This document shows, piece after piece, positions 10,540-21,687 of a DNA stretch of 64,000 nucleotides (position 1 is its first letter; every line of letters starts with the position of its first letter). Both the position numbers and the translations under genes were made by a program. The notes beneath the pieces are model-generated. The model saw only the letters and a list, made by a program, of their open reading frames with translations. It did not search any database and was not told the DNA's origin. The stretch is from Psococerastis gibbosa (lineage: Eukaryota; Arthropoda; Insecta; Psocodea; Psocidae), in assembly GCA_963971405.1 (NCBI GenBank), contig OZ020487.1:13675344-13739343 (forward strand). Reading direction: 5' to 3'.

Positions 10540-10925
10540 TTCTAGTTCTACAGCCCTTGATGGGCTTTGACCTGCTCAGTAACACTCCTCAAATCATCTC
10601 GGTTTTGTACGACACTCCTCCACCATCTACGGACTCTAAACTCGCGGAGGTCGGTTTCTAGTTCACCGCTTCTAGTGGTTCTGTTGTCGTCCCTGTAGTT
10701 TTCTTCCCGTTATGCTTGCTTTGGGAATTGGGCATTATGCTCGGCATACGCTTCTCTGACATTCTTACGACGTGTCCCAGCCATTTTAGACGCTGTGCTT
10801 TTACAAAACGTACTATGTCTTCTCCATTCAGTATTGCGTCCATTTCCGAGTCGTTTCTTATACGCCTCTCTCCGTTTTCAAACAGGGGTCCATAGATTCC
10901 CCTTATTATCTTCCATTCCAATACT
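10540..10925 (-). pseudogene. LINE reverse transcriptase C-terminal tail, frameshifted
   Basis: The minus frame from about 10921 reads WKIIRGIYGPLFENGERRIR, then AQRLKWLGHVVRMSEKRMP, the hallmark post-RT region of many LINE ORF2 proteins (R.LKWLGHV.RM). After a frameshift near 10660 another frame continues with ELETDLREFRVRRWW, then VVQNRDDLR and a final HQGL before stops near 10545. The RT and endonuclease domains are missing, so this is a 5'-truncated dead copy. The order and spacing of motifs make the assignment fairly safe; the clade is not resolved. Confidence 0.75.
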
Positions 10926-11837
10926 CGGAGTTTATTGTAAGATTCTATATTTTTTATTTAATTTTTTTTAATGACTGGCCTAAGAAAGCGTGGCTGGTGG
11001 TACTTGAAATTCAAAAAAATTGTTTTAAGGACTGGTCTTGATAAAGACCGATTTACGTGTGTCCTAGGGGTGGAAGGATTGGCCGGTAGGTTGACACCCG
11101 CCGTTTCAAGGGACGCCTTTGTGTTGTGGTCTTAAGAAAAGCTCAATCTGCTGGGAGACTCCTTCCATGTCCTTTCTGTCCACTACTGCCATCTGGTCCC
11201 CGCACGATTGACGACCTGCATGAAGCAAACGGCAAAGCCGTCCAAGCCGCTCACTTTTGGACAACCCATTAAATGCGTGTCACCCTGACACGCCACGTAA
11301 GTATTCAATTTTTTTTTGGCGGGAAGCGAATTTCCCATCTCTCCCATAACTTATAGAACACTAGGGAGTCCCCTGTTGAAGTCTGTATGGCGATGGCCAT
11401 AGGCGCCATTGCGTCTTGGTGTGGGGAGGACACACCTCCCCGGCTAGGTCTGGGCTCATAGTGTGTAATTACGCGTTTAACGGGTGGGCCGGGGGGTCAT
11501 TGAATGCACTCTGGCCCGCTGGAGCACCATTATTGACTGCTTGACGGCTAATTTACGATCTTTCTCTGCATAACGTCATCGTTAAGAGTTCGATGCACCT
11601 TCCAGTGCGATATTTATGCCTCTACGGGTTGGATTCACTTTACAATTTTGGATTTTTTATGTAGTTTTTATTTTATTTCAAGTTCATCTAACATTATTAT
11701 TATTATTATATTATTATGGCCCATAGACGTTTACGGAGAGAATATAGTTACAAAAGCCATCACGGCCGGATTCAGATCATGATGCAGTAGAATCCGGGTT
11801 GGTAGGCCGTGGTAGAAGAGGCATTTAAAGAAGAAGA
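10926..11837. other. Unassigned stretch
   Basis: Holds a small hairpin GCGTGTCACCCTGACACGC (about 11274-11292), an inverted-repeat-element remnant (11315-11345) and TTA trinucleotide repeats near 11696-11716. The block at 11765-11835, with CAGTAGAATCCGGGTTGG, recurs inverted near 33775-33800, so it is part of a dispersed repeat. Confidence 0.45.
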
Positions 11838-12027
11838 AGAACGCCATTCCTCCACTCGTCTCTTGACACCTTCTTGGGTTGCGGCTGTGTTCAGCTTCGA
11901 GAGGTTTTTACAAACATCATCCACCCCTCTCTTTCTTGGCCTTACCTCTCGATAAACACTTTCATGCGCACTCTATGTCTTCCATCCATTCTCTCGAAAT
12001 GATCCAGCCATCTCCGTGCTTCCATTT
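11838..12027 (-). pseudogene. LINE tail, frameshifted
   Basis: The minus strand reads RRWLDHFERMDGRHRVRMKV, then stops. A shifted frame continues PRKRGVDDVCKNLSKLNTAA and VKRRVEEWR. This is the W.GH.ERM...GR.RKRG...W order of a non-LTR retrotransposon C terminus. It ends in GAAGAAGAAGAACGCC-type sequence on the minus strand. It is adjacent to the foldback at 12032-12269, which may have inserted into it. Confidence 0.67.
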
Positions 12028-12031
12028 CGTT

Positions 12032-12269
12032 AATAAATGGCGTCCCAATCTATTGGTAAAGGCTAATGGCAATGTTGTAATATTGCTAACAAAGGGTTAA
12101 TTGGACTTACCTGTACATTGCCTGCTGTGTTAATTGTCATTAGAGGCAGGGGCCTGACAATGGACTCCACCTTAATTGTTCGATGACTGGGAGGCCTCTG
12201 ACTCTAATGACCATTAACACAGCAGGCAATGTAAGTCCAACTAACCCTTTGTTAAATAAATGGCATCCC
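12032..12269. repeat. Foldback flanked by 14-bp direct repeats
   Basis: Arms at about 12087-12145 and 12202-12254 are imperfect reverse complements (AACAAAGGGTTA..TTGGACTTAC..ACATTGCCTGCTGTGTTAAT..TCATTAGAG). The flanks ATAAATGGCGTCCC (12032-12045) and ATAAATGGCATCCC (12256-12269) differ at one base. As in the 2-kb foldback, one side has about 41 unpaired bases between direct repeat and arm, and the other has none. Confidence 0.7.
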
Positions 12270-12721
12270 TATACAGCTTTGTAGTCTGTTCAAGGACAGC
12301 ACAATAGTGAGTGGACTACGTTCTGGGGCTAAACCTATTCCACACACCAGTTTGACAATCTAACTTAAGTAGGTCGTATGAAGCATTGTCATACTATGCA
12401 ACTTAAACCCTTCTTATACGAAGCGATTTGCGATTGGTTTAACACAGCTGGATAAGAGGCCTTCTCTGATGCTTATCCCTTATAGATATGTTATCCCTTC
12501 TTATAATGACTTCAGAATTATTTAGCAGATAACCCATTGGCGTAATAAGGTTACAGATATGATCACCGAGCATATTCAAAAACAATTTTAGACACATAGG
12601 TAATGGGTATCCGCCACTGAGTTAATAGACTTTGGTCCCAACCTTTCTACGGTGCCCTTCTTATCAGACTGTAATAAAGCTGAGCTATTTTAGAAAGAAA
12701 GACATGAAGAAATTGACCAAA
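12270..12721. other. Unassigned stretch
   Basis: No recognised feature. Confidence 0.5.
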
Positions 12722-12783
12722 GATTCGAACCCGAGTCTCTCATCCTTGCCGGGGTGATACCACTGCACCAAAGCCGTCTAAGT
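12722..12783 (-). mobile_element. tRNA-like SINE head
   Basis: On the minus strand TTTGGTGCAGTGGTATCACC resembles a tRNA D arm/A box and CTCGGGTTCGAATCT an intact B box, about 30 bases apart. The acceptor ends do not pair and no clear anticodon arm forms, so this is a tRNA-derived SINE or tRNA pseudogene, not a functional tRNA. CCCGGCAAGG between the boxes also occurs at 53815-53870. Confidence 0.48.
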
Positions 12784-13081
12784 CTCCACGTCTTCCCGTT
12801 CTTATGACGTGGTATGCTCGAGTGACAATAACGCACTCATTGTCTCTACTAATATCAAGCCTTGTATGCCTTTGGGCTACCTATACTTTAAGTGGTACCA
12901 CGCTTAATGGAAACCGTGAATGGTCAAAACTGCAGCGTGCGAGGGTAGTAGCTACTCAAAAACTAAACCGAAACACTGAAACTAGCTAAAAGTAAATTCT
13001 CCTGACCCCCACCCCCCTGTCAGAATTCCTGGGTTCTTAGAACCAAACAAATGCAAAATGTAAGTTTTCACTTATCGTACA

Positions 13082-13190
13082 ACACCAATTAGAGGTACAG
13101 ACATCAAGAGTTACTTCTAGAAAGCGTCTATCCCTGCCTGCACATGCTTTGTACAAAGTTAATTGGGTACTCTGTGCCTCTAATTGTTGT
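13082..13190. repeat. Short inverted-repeat element
   Basis: ACACCAATTAGAGGTACAG at the left pairs with CTGTGCCTCTAATTGTTGT at the right, enclosing about 70 bases. It is probably a tiny MITE; no target duplication was recognised. Confidence 0.42.
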
Positions 13191-13194
13191 TATA

Positions 13195-13445
13195 TGATCT
13201 TCTTCTTTATATCCCTCTTCTAGCGATGATTGGCAATCATTATGGCAATTTGGTCCTTGAAGACTGCCGCTCTCAAAACCACTGCCACAAGGTTTTCAAC
13301 CAGGAGGTTCTTCTTCTGCCGGGAGCTCTCAGTCCTTCAATTTTCCCTTGGGTTATAACATGCGGAAGGCATTGTTTCTCATCACATGGCCGAAGTGTGT
13401 TTCTTTCTTAACCGTCAGGAGTAGCTTGACTTCTGTATATCATAA
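13195..13445 (-). pseudogene. LINE C-terminal tail
   Basis: Minus-strand pieces in shifting frames read LLLTVKKETHFGHVMRNNAF, then TQGKIEGLRAPGRRRTSW, then LRAAVFKDQIAIMIANH and a stop. The order HFGHVMR, QGKIEG.R.PGRRR.SWL, LFRAAV.K..IA.MIAN is the conserved end of one common arthropod LINE group. It is the same group as the split copy at 38985-40890 and the fragment at 52385-52530. At least two frameshifts are present; the RT domain is absent. Confidence 0.68.
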
Positions 13446-13742
13446 CATACGATATTGATATAGCTGTGATGTACAATTTCGCCCCCAGCTGTGACCTTTC
13501 GGCCTTCAATTGAGCTCATTGACCCCCCGAAGCAACAGGGGTGCGATACAATGCAGGAAACAGACATTCCGTGCGTGTGGTCCTTGTATAAAGACCTTTG
13601 TTTGGGGTTATCCTTTAACATCCGCGCCGGAAGGGTGCATGTCGCAGCGCGGCAAAAAACCGAGCAATATCCGTTGCAACATATGCTCTCTCATTACCTT
13701 CAATTTGTCAAATTGAATAAATCATTTCAGGTTGCGGCAGCA

Positions 13743-13843
13743 ATGTGGAGACCGCACGTCGTCTGCTTTTGTTTGTTTTTGTCCATGTTCGCCGATGCAT
13801 TATCGTTATTGATGAAATTGGAGTACACTGTAGAATTAGCTAG
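13743..13843 (+). CDS. Possible signal-peptide exon
   Basis: ATG at 13743 opens MWRPHVVCFCLFLSMFADAL, a basic-hydrophobic-polar leader with a plausible cleavage after ADA, followed by LSLLMKLEYTVELA. An acceptor-like AAATCATTTCAG ends 14 bases upstream of the ATG (13729-13730 boundary) and AG|GTACAA near 13843-13844 could be a weak donor. Just after it a G-rich repeat starts, so the frame beyond is not genuine coding. No homologue recognised. The hydrophobic stretch could also be chance. Confidence 0.28.
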
Positions 13844-13847
13844 GTAC

Positions 13848-14689
13848 AATGGCGCCACCAGATCCCGGGCTAGGGGGGGGGGGGAGCAAGGGTCATTTTT
13901 ATAATAATGGCACTACGCAGCTAAATAGGGTAGATGAAATCAGATCAGGCATAGACAACCTTTGACATGTATCGACCTACTTCAGTAACTGGACAAGGAT
14001 GTTGTAACAGGGGTGACCGGCTCCTTGATAAGAACAGCCAAACGTGGCAGAAAGTTGGAAAACTGATTTAGACGGTCCCTGGGCAACGTTGTCCAATGCG
14101 CTACCAATAGGGTGTATAAGTGTATAACCACTAAGAAATAAAATGGACTAACTGAATACAGAGTATAATCACCTATGAATTTTCGCACCTCTAGAAGCGG
14201 GGGGGGGGGGTCCACTTTTCTGACTTGCCGGCTTTCCTGAAGAAAACCTCGCAGTTCCAACCCGATTTACAGTTTGTACAGCCTTTCAGCACCCTCTTTT
14301 ATATAATCCCTGGTGATGATTTCAGGAGTCGCAGAGTAAGACCCTCCGCCACTCCTCAGGGTTGAGTGACACAGGATTTTGTTTTCATAATCAACAGAGT
14401 GACGGCGGCGGGCAGTGGCGTTTACGTCACTATCACGCCGAGTGCGATATTTTCGGCATGCGGTGCAACTGCCTCTCAGAATAGAATGCAACACGATAGA
14501 CTGGCCGGCTCGACGTGCATTCTTTAAGAGGGCGCAGCCACTTTTAATGCGGCTCCCACACATAATTATGATTGCTAATGAAATTAGTTGCGCTTCTGGG
14601 CTTTTTTCACTTTTTTTCTTCTTGCTCTTCTAGCCTAGTAGTGCCGCGTTCGCGCAACGTGAGCCTCAGATCCCTTTCTTACACTCCAC
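13848..14689. other. Unassigned stretch with G runs
   Basis: G runs occur at 13876-13886 and 14192-14201. The piece beginning CAATGGCGCCACCAG may be the left half of a hAT-like element. The open frames lack recognised domains. Confidence 0.4.
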
Positions 14690-15050
14690 TCGATCGGTTG
14701 TCATCGCCTTGAGCTCAGCCATCGTTTCCCACCTTTTTCCGGCCAGTTGCTCAACCTCCGTCCTTATGGCCTCACCTCGGTCAGCCTTCGGTGGATACTT
14801 TCTTGTTCCATGTCTTGGACGTGGCCTCTTGGTCATTGGTGTCCAGTATTTTCCCCACGGATTCCACTTGTGAATTTTTCGGTCCGCGATCCGAAGACTA
14901 CCTTAGGGTTTTCCCGTACTCTAACCCTGTTCATATCAACAGGTGTGTGCGCTAACCCTACGGATTCGAGGCCGTGCGCTAATAATTCGTGGGCTAGTAG
15001 CACCCTTCCCAATAATGTTGCTGGGATGTTCAGCCAAGTGTGGGGCACCA
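14690..15050 (-). pseudogene. Possible LINE tail
   Basis: The minus strand reads HKWNPWGKYWTPMTKRPRPR, then EVEQLAGKRWETMAE and TDRVECKKG before a stop. The GRPR-like basic patch followed by LAG.RW...A..R..W.K-like spacing resembles the terminal segment of a LINE ORF2, but conserved tryptophans are lost. A weak call; it could be an unrelated decayed element. Confidence 0.3.
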
Positions 15051-17022
15051 CAGAGTTGCCTTTATCCTACAACGAATACGGATTATCTATTCTTATTTGC
15101 GAAAGAAGTCGAAGCTTCAATCTTAAAAGACTAAGTACGAGCAAACAAAAAAGAAGAGAGACACATCTTCCAGATTGTTTACCGACCCATAAAGGAGACG
15201 ATGTCTTGTGACACCAGACAGCTCCGATTTTCCCGGAGAAATCTTAAGCAATGTCCATGGCCGGTTCTGATTCAGAAAACATATTTCTCTCTGGGGTGGT
15301 TTCATTTTTATTTTCATCAACTGGGAGGTGCTTTTAGATTAATGAACCGGTTTGTTTTCACTTGAGTTACCGCCATCTTGACATTTTTCTCATTCCCGCG
15401 GTTTCCCCCGATGAGGCTTTTAGTTTTACCTGCACTGAGAGCATTGCGGAGACATGGAGGGGGGGGGGGGGGTGTAAAAGCTTGCTTTCTGCCTTCACTG
15501 TCTATGTTCGTTTTGTATGCGTATAATGTGGAACAGTTCACTGAACAGAAAATAATAAATAAAAGAAAGTAAGAAAGAAAATTGTCTTTATTTTCCAAAT
15601 GGACGAATTGTGGACCCATAATTTATTACAAATAAATAAATAACCAATAAATTTACGACTTTAACTGAAAAAAATGGAAAATATTAAAAAACTAAAACTA
15701 ACAGACCATAAGTGAAGTAAGAAGCATGGGACTCGAACCAACAATGCAGAATTTTACCGAATTATCAATTCAATGTTATGGAAAAATAGACTACTTTACA
15801 TTTTTTGAAAACCTATTTTAATGCATTATAGGAGATTTATTTTACACCCCATAAAATTATTGGTGTCCTATAAAACGTTATTTTGTAGGGGAAAAGTTTC
15901 CCCCGTCAGTTTAAGGTTGCTATGGTTAAAAAGGGGATGACTCTGGAATGCGACGTCATCTATGTTACCCATGTCTGCCGATGTAATCCACTGATAAAAT
16001 ACCAACATTTTTTAATTTATTTTTGTTTTCAACCTATTTTACCTACTTTAACTAGCATATTTTAAATTTTATTGCTACAACACTGTCAAGTAGCCTCTTT
16101 CGACGCCAAAAATTAAAAATACCTTATTTATAATAATGGTGTGTGAGTGTTCCGTTGGTTAGTTCAAATAACGTTCAGCAGTATACGAGTATATAGGCTA
16201 CCCTTACTAGGTACGCATGCCTAAAAGACCGAAGTTTGTTATTGCCCTTATCTATGTCACCACCTGTAAGTTAAGTTGCAATTTTCTCCTCTTTTAGAAA
16301 AATTCTCATAACCCCCGCAATAAACTTCAGTGCTGTATCAGCTTTATTGTGTAAAAAAATCAAATATCCGTACAATGCACTTCCATCATTTGAATAATCG
16401 AATACCTATATTGTTCGAGTCAAGCATCCTTCAACCTATATACATTATGACGACAACCATACCTCGTTACAGACCCACAATAATGGAAAATATTGGATGT
16501 GTATTGATTTTCCGTTGAAAAGGGCTTTTTCCTTGCATCACTGGAGTTGAATTTTCCGTTTGAGCTGCTGCCTCTGCAGAAACTCACTAGAAAGGGCTGA
16601 TGCGATTAAAATAGAGTGGGACAACTCAAAGGTGCATTGTTGCATGAAAATGGCGACTAAAATGTACTTATAGATCCAATAAAATGCCCTTTTACAGAAC
16701 CTTTTTTAGTCTACCATGACATTCCATTATTGTGACCTATAATCACGAATTCCCGATGCTCTTGTTATTTCTCCTATACAGACATCAGGGCTTCAGGCTT
16801 GGTTTAAAAATTCAATACTTATTGCATCTACAATAGATTTTATACTGTATTTATATAACCCTCTATACTACTAAATGGTTTACACTTACACGATGGACGA
16901 TGGACCCTCGAGTCCCAACGACCCCCAAATTAAGGGAGTGTACTCAAAGACACCATCTCTACGCTTGGAAAGTATCCATAAGAAAAACTGGACGGCATCG
17001 CCATTCATTGCAACATGGCCAG
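15051..17022. other. Long unassigned stretch
   Basis: Holds a G run at 15457-15472 and a B-box-like element on the minus strand (GGTTCGAGTCCC, 15728-15739) without a convincing A box, perhaps a SINE remnant. 15570-16890 is AT-rich with no frames of note. Confidence 0.5.
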
Positions 17023-17472
17023 GTTGGCCGTAGCCAGGATTTTTTTTCGGGAGGGGGGGGGGGCTGTGGCGACTGTGATCCTATTTAGTGTAAATTGTAT
17101 TCTTGAGAACTCAATTGTATCTAGTGTATTCTTTCAAGGTTACTCGTATATATCATACCGTAGGCACATCAAACTGGGTGAAAAATTTGAAGACATAGGC
17201 AAGTGCAAAATGGTCGGGTTTTACGCATATTAACAAGAGTAAAGTATAGATTTTACAATGCTTATTCATAATGCAGCAAACAGGGGCCTCCCTCGGGGGA
17301 AAAGTTTTCAAAAATAGGCCCGAAATAGTAGAATTGTACGATTTGAACAGTAGTAAAGTTTATGATTTACATAGGAAAGACATATTCATTTTAACTAGAT
17401 TAATTAAATTCTCAACTTTTAATTTCGGGGGGGGGGGGGGGGCTGCAGCAGCCCAATAAGCCCCCCCCCCCC
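17023..17472. mobile_element. hAT-like G-run element, right end lost
   Basis: The left end GGCCGTAGCCAGGATTTTTT followed by a G run matches the hAT-type MITEs at 5653 and 24. The right side ends in G and C runs (17429-17472) without the expected CTGGCTACGGCC end, and no 8-bp duplication was found. It is probably truncated or rearranged. Confidence 0.45.
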
Positions 17473-18429
17473 GTTCAGTATCCGAGAAATTTCTTAGGAA
17501 TAGCGGTGATGACCCTAAGAAGATTCCTTTGTTACTATATTTTAAGCGAGAATAGACAACATTAATTATTTACATTTATGAAATACCTGAAACCTAAATC
17601 AATCACAATCCAACCCCTTCCGCCCCCCCCCCTCCTCCTTTCCCTAGCGTCCTCATATTTAACTTGTCAGTTTCATTTTAAGAAAGACGCTGTTCCGTAT
17701 TGATTTTATATATTTTGCTCCATTTTAATTTAATTTAATCCCATTGGACCGCATACCTGTTTCCTGTAATTCAACCAATATTTTAGCCACAAGTAAAGTA
17801 CGTACTCCCCTAGGAATGTTTTCGAACATGTAGGCAGCTAATAGTCGGGAACATGCTTACCATTTGACACAATGCAATAAATAAATAAATAACCTATGTA
17901 CAGGTACATACATAATATATTTCTGTTAAATTATACAATGAAGTAATCAGCAAGTAATTAACAAGAAAGTAAAATTTTCAAAATCAGGTAGTTCTGTCAT
18001 TGTCATTGTGCTAGTGCCTCGGTGACACTGTAGAATACTTTCTCTAAGAGACGGTCTCTAAGTATAATTTAGGGAAGTTAGTAGCATTTCTCGCCGCTCT
18101 CAGTTCATTCGGGAGTTGCGGGCGTTGGCGTAAGTAAATTAGCTAAGTTCGGGAAACATTAAAATATAAATAATACATAAAATATAATAAGTATATGTAC
18201 AAGCGCCAGATAGTATACACGGTAAGCCTGCCTTGCGATATGGACTGAAAAAAAACGCATTGTAACGTGGCACTGAACAACTGCTATATTATATTATATT
18301 ATTATATAATGTACTATTCTTTTTATTATTTACTAAATTAGATACCCGAGTTACAGTTATAGAAGAATTCCGGTAGCTATGCCATATTAAATTTTCTAAT
18401 ATTATTTGGCCCCTATTTATACCCAAACA
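17473..18429. other. Unassigned stretch; one weak promoter/donor motif
   Basis: AT-rich. At 18105-18140 a TCAGTT initiator-like motif is followed by CGGGAGTTGCGGGCGTTGGC and a strong donor-like GTAAGTA. This could be a very short first exon, but nothing else supports it. Confidence 0.3.
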
Positions 18430-18900
18430 AACCTTTAGGGCGTTACTTGAGCTGCCCAATGCTCTCCCTTTGCAAAGGTAGGAGGAGGTACCTCTCTTCT
18501 CGTGCCATTTCTGGCCTTGGCCTTCCCATGCAACCCACGCAGCCTGTCTGATATGACGGGGGCGTCAACACCGAAGACTTTGGCCACGAAATGCATAGAA
18601 AAATGACATAAGAAGACCCGGTGGGTCCCGATGAGGCAAGCGCCGGAAGCCACTTCTTAGTACCAAACACTTTGGGCACCATGGCCTATCGCCAAATGCA
18701 TATTGAAAAATGACATAAGAAGATTTAGTGGTAGTTGGCGAGACGATGGGTCCGGAGAGCCTTCTTAATTTCTTCGCGGCCGCGCCTCTCCCAATCCGTC
18801 GGGCAATGACGCCGCGCGCGCTGCACCTTGGCGCGGGCACGTGCAGGGTTTGCACCGTGCGCCCCACCCTCGCGGGTCACCGGGGTCAGGAAATATGCAA
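18430..18900. repeat. GC-rich block with 105-bp duplicated segment
   Basis: A segment with AAATGCAT, AAAAATGACATAAGAAG occurs at about 18588-18617 and again at 18693-18723. Following sequences are also alignable (GGTGGGTCCCGATGAG / GACGATGGGTCCGGAGAG). The block contains GCGGCCGC and CG-rich sequence unlike the surroundings. Minus-strand frames reach 100 residues but match nothing I know; it may be an old transposon piece or a CpG-rich exon region. Confidence 0.45.
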
Positions 18901-19065
18901 CCTTGGTACCTGGCCCTTCCTATCAGTTAGGCACTCTAGTATATTTTTGGTGATGATGTCCTCTGGCAGGCTCGCAGGTCATAGCAGTCTCAAGGGCTTA
19001 CGCTAATCTCTTTAGTTGATGTCTTCATGTGTGCATGGCCGATTTGGTGGTAGAGATGAGCAGGA

Positions 19066-19249
19066 CAGTGGCGGATCCACGGCGGAGGTCATGGGGGTCA
19101 TGACCGCCCCCTAATTTAGTAAATTCATAAGATAGTAAAAATATTTTTTACAAACGCGATTCTCGGGAGGGAGGGTGTATAGGCTGCACACCTACACATG
19201 CAATCGTGTGACCCGCCGCCCTCCTAAATTTTCGCTGGATCCGCCCTTG
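19066..19249. mobile_element. hAT-type MITE
   Basis: 184 bp, with ends CAGTGGCGGATCCACGG and (reverse complement) CAAGGGCGGATCCAGCG. Flanks GAGCAGGA (19058-19065) and GCACAGGA (19250-19257) match at 6 of 8. A tandem GTCATGGGGGTCATGACCG palindromic piece lies near the left end. Confidence 0.76.
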
Positions 19250-19369
19250 GCACAGGAGTGTTGAAGGTTCTATTCTCGATTAAGGCATATTTTTTCACTG
19301 GCCTTGTTTATTTTCTGGACCTTTGCCATATGCACCCTTGTTTGCTCGATTGTTGACTAGTGGGGATAG

Positions 19370-19460
19370 AGAAAAGACAAGTGAGACAAGCTTTGGCACA
19401 ATGTAACAGGCAGCAGCATGACCTAATCAAATTTGGGCGCGAGTCAACCAATATGCTCAG
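19370..19460 (-). repeat. Family C fragment
   Basis: TGAGACAAGCTT, AACAGGC, GCATGAC.T..TCAA.T..GGGCGCGAGTCA align to the 6700-6785 part of the family C copy. It is truncated on both sides. Confidence 0.42.
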
Positions 19461-20042
19461 CCTGTGCGGGATCACGACTTATAGAGAAAACCCATGAGTT
19501 AAAATATGAAACATTGCGGAGATAGTTTTGGGTTAAAACTATAGTAAAGAAATTGGTAAGATGTCAGTTCCTTTTTCCAATTTGGGGGCCCGAAATATTT
19601 GCTCAATTACATCAGCCAATATTTAGTACAATATATGCAAAAATGAACAGCAATTGGTTGTGTTGATAATTTGTATCTAATATACCCCTTTTAAATGCAG
19701 CATACAATATGTACGGTACTTACAAGAAATTTATAGTCTGCTGTAATTTTTGTAATTACTGCATAATTTATAGGCAAGTTGTTAGTTTTTATCAGTTGCA
19801 GACAAATCAGTCGGCATGCCAGACTGATAAGCGAAACAATGGCCAATTTCGCCACGTTGATTCCCACGCCACCTGTTAAAATTTATTATATCAGAAGCTA
19901 AAAACTTGTCCTTGACCATAAAAATGTTGTAAGTTAGACGCTTATTTGTTAGCCTATCTAGTTACTTGAAAAAAATGTTGAAATTCTCAAGATATATCAC
20001 TGTTTTGGTTGGACATAAAAAATTTGCTATAGGTACTCAATT
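19461..20042. other. Unassigned AT-rich stretch
   Basis: No feature recognised. Confidence 0.55.
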
Positions 20043-20240
20043 AGTTTTTTTTTTTTTTTTAAATAAAAGATTAAGCGCATGTACAAACAATTTATTGAAT
20101 GTATCCGATTGACCTCTTCAGTCGCCTCTTGAGGTTAGTACCTGTGTTGAGTTACGACACGTCTCCGATCGCATGGCGTGTAAAGACTCGCACAAGTGCA
20201 AGCACACTACCACCTGGCCATCGAAGTTCAACCAGAAGTC
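20043..20240 (-). mobile_element. SINE-1 copy with A tail
   Basis: Reverse orientation: a T run at about 20044-20060 is the A tail. Then come the tail block (CAATTTATTGAATGTATCCGA), the middle (CGACACGTCTCCGATCG) and the head (AAGCACACTACCACCTGGCC), complete through the GCCATCGAAG 5' segment. One of the better-preserved copies. Confidence 0.72.
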
Positions 20241-20284
20241 AAAGCCATGCACGAGCGTTTGCCATGCCGATACTTTGTTAGTGA

Positions 20285-20700
20285 TTTGTTACTTGGTCAA
20301 GTCGAGCTAACGCCTGTTACAATGTCAATGGTAATATAAGCTTGTATGAGCTTACCCATTGGTACTTATAGTCGGTGTGAACCAGTTTGTAAGCAGAAAT
20401 TCATTCGGAAACAGTACCAACAATATTCGGGAACCGATGGGGTCGTTGGCATGAACAGATAGCTGTGTGTAGCTGTCCCCCGCGCCACAAATTTAATAAA
20501 TCTATTGAATGTTGATTTATTACGCTCTAATTTAATCGATACTACATATTACTAGTATGTTTGTTCTATGTTGACCCACAATTACCCCCCTTAACGGGCT
20601 GGATCCGTCCCTGGCCGTTGGCGGGGTATGGTTCAATGTAAACCAACGCCCATAAAAAAACCCTTGTAGGTAATGGTGGGAACGGGTCTTCATTTAATAG
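20285..20700 (+). repeat. Family C copy, host of a nested MITE
   Basis: The left part runs from CAAGTCGAGCTAACGCCTGT to ACCGATGGGGTCGTTGG. The right part resumes after the MITE at CGGGGTATGGTTCAATGTAA. The uninterrupted copy at 6540-6880 carries GGGGTCGTTGGC at the matching place, so the pre-insertion site can be read directly. Confidence 0.58.
20450..20613 (-). mobile_element. hAT-like MITE, type B, nested
   Basis: A 164-bp insertion into family C, bounded by GTCGTTGG (20442-20449) and GCCGTTGG (20614-20621), an 8-bp duplication with one difference. It starts CATGAACAG and ends GGCTGGATCCGTCCCTG. The two ends are poorly complementary, so the left end may be degraded. Related in reverse orientation to 4723-4850. 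Confidence 0.8.
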
Positions 20701-21687
20701 CCTTATTTATTAAGAACATATTTAAGCATCAGCATCAGAAGCGACATATCACAGTGATAGCTAGCCCTATTATTGTAAAAATAAACCCCACAGTTTGGCA
20801 CACATGAGACCCGAAAAACAATACCCCCCGATTGTGTTTTCTGGAACCAATTTTATTGACATAGCATTTTATTATCGTGGAATTGGACGACAACGCCCAT
20901 CAAACACATATTAACGCCAAGAAAAGCGAGCTTACGTCAAAATAGATGGAGACGTGAGGCGCATTGCTGGCCACCCGCACAACTGTCGATAAACAAGGGG
21001 GGATAAAAAAACAGGTCATTTTCTGGGTGGTAACAGTTTAAAGTGAAGCACCTGTACAAATGAACGCGCGTCGATTGGGGTGTTTTGTCTAGTTCCATGG
21101 CGACCACGTAAGTGACACGTTGATTTATGTCGTTCCAGCGTTGCTGACTTTCTCGGATGCCTCTGTAGTGTAATAATTTAATGGTTTTACCCATCTGTTA
21201 AAGAGTTAACATTGTCAGCTAATTTTGGAATTCAGCTGTTAAGAGCAAAGCGCAGTAGGTACTCCCACTACGCGTTTTATGTAACATTTCGATTTTCACG
21301 GAAAATAACATAGAACTGTAAAACATATCCCTTAAATTAGCAAAAATTGTCTTCTTTATTTCGATGTAAGACATGGCTGTGGTCTTTTTCATAGGTATCC
21401 TTCTTTTTTTCTTATTTTTTGCTGTGAAATTGCACTTTGTTAAAAAACCCCTCTTTAACTTTGAAATATGTCTATTTTTGAGAGGGGTTGGGTGGAATCA
21501 TAGACGGCAGACCCATGCGATCTTGGGAGATTGGAAATTCGAGCGCGGAAAAAAACATTTTTTGAATCCTGCGACAAGCCATTGAAAAAACAAAGCAACT
21601 GCGATTCACTCACAAATTCAACGATTCGGTGGTAGTTTCCTCGTTTTATCTGGTGGTTCCCACCATACGCCTAACATAGTCAAAAGC
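20701..21687. other. Unassigned stretch
   Basis: Contains an inverted-repeat-element remnant (GGAAATTCGAGCGCGG, about 21531) matching 402-525. No gene recognised. Confidence 0.45.

Noticed and set aside
12722..12783. Functional tRNA gene
   Set aside because: A and B boxes are present, but acceptor and anticodon arms do not pair.
14090..14125. tRNA-like TATTGGTAGCGCATTGG on the minus strand
   Set aside because: An A-box-like run only; no B box at a suitable distance.
14747..15211. 154-residue plus-strand open frame
   Set aside because: It lies opposite a weak LINE-tail-like reading, has no domain and no splice signals.
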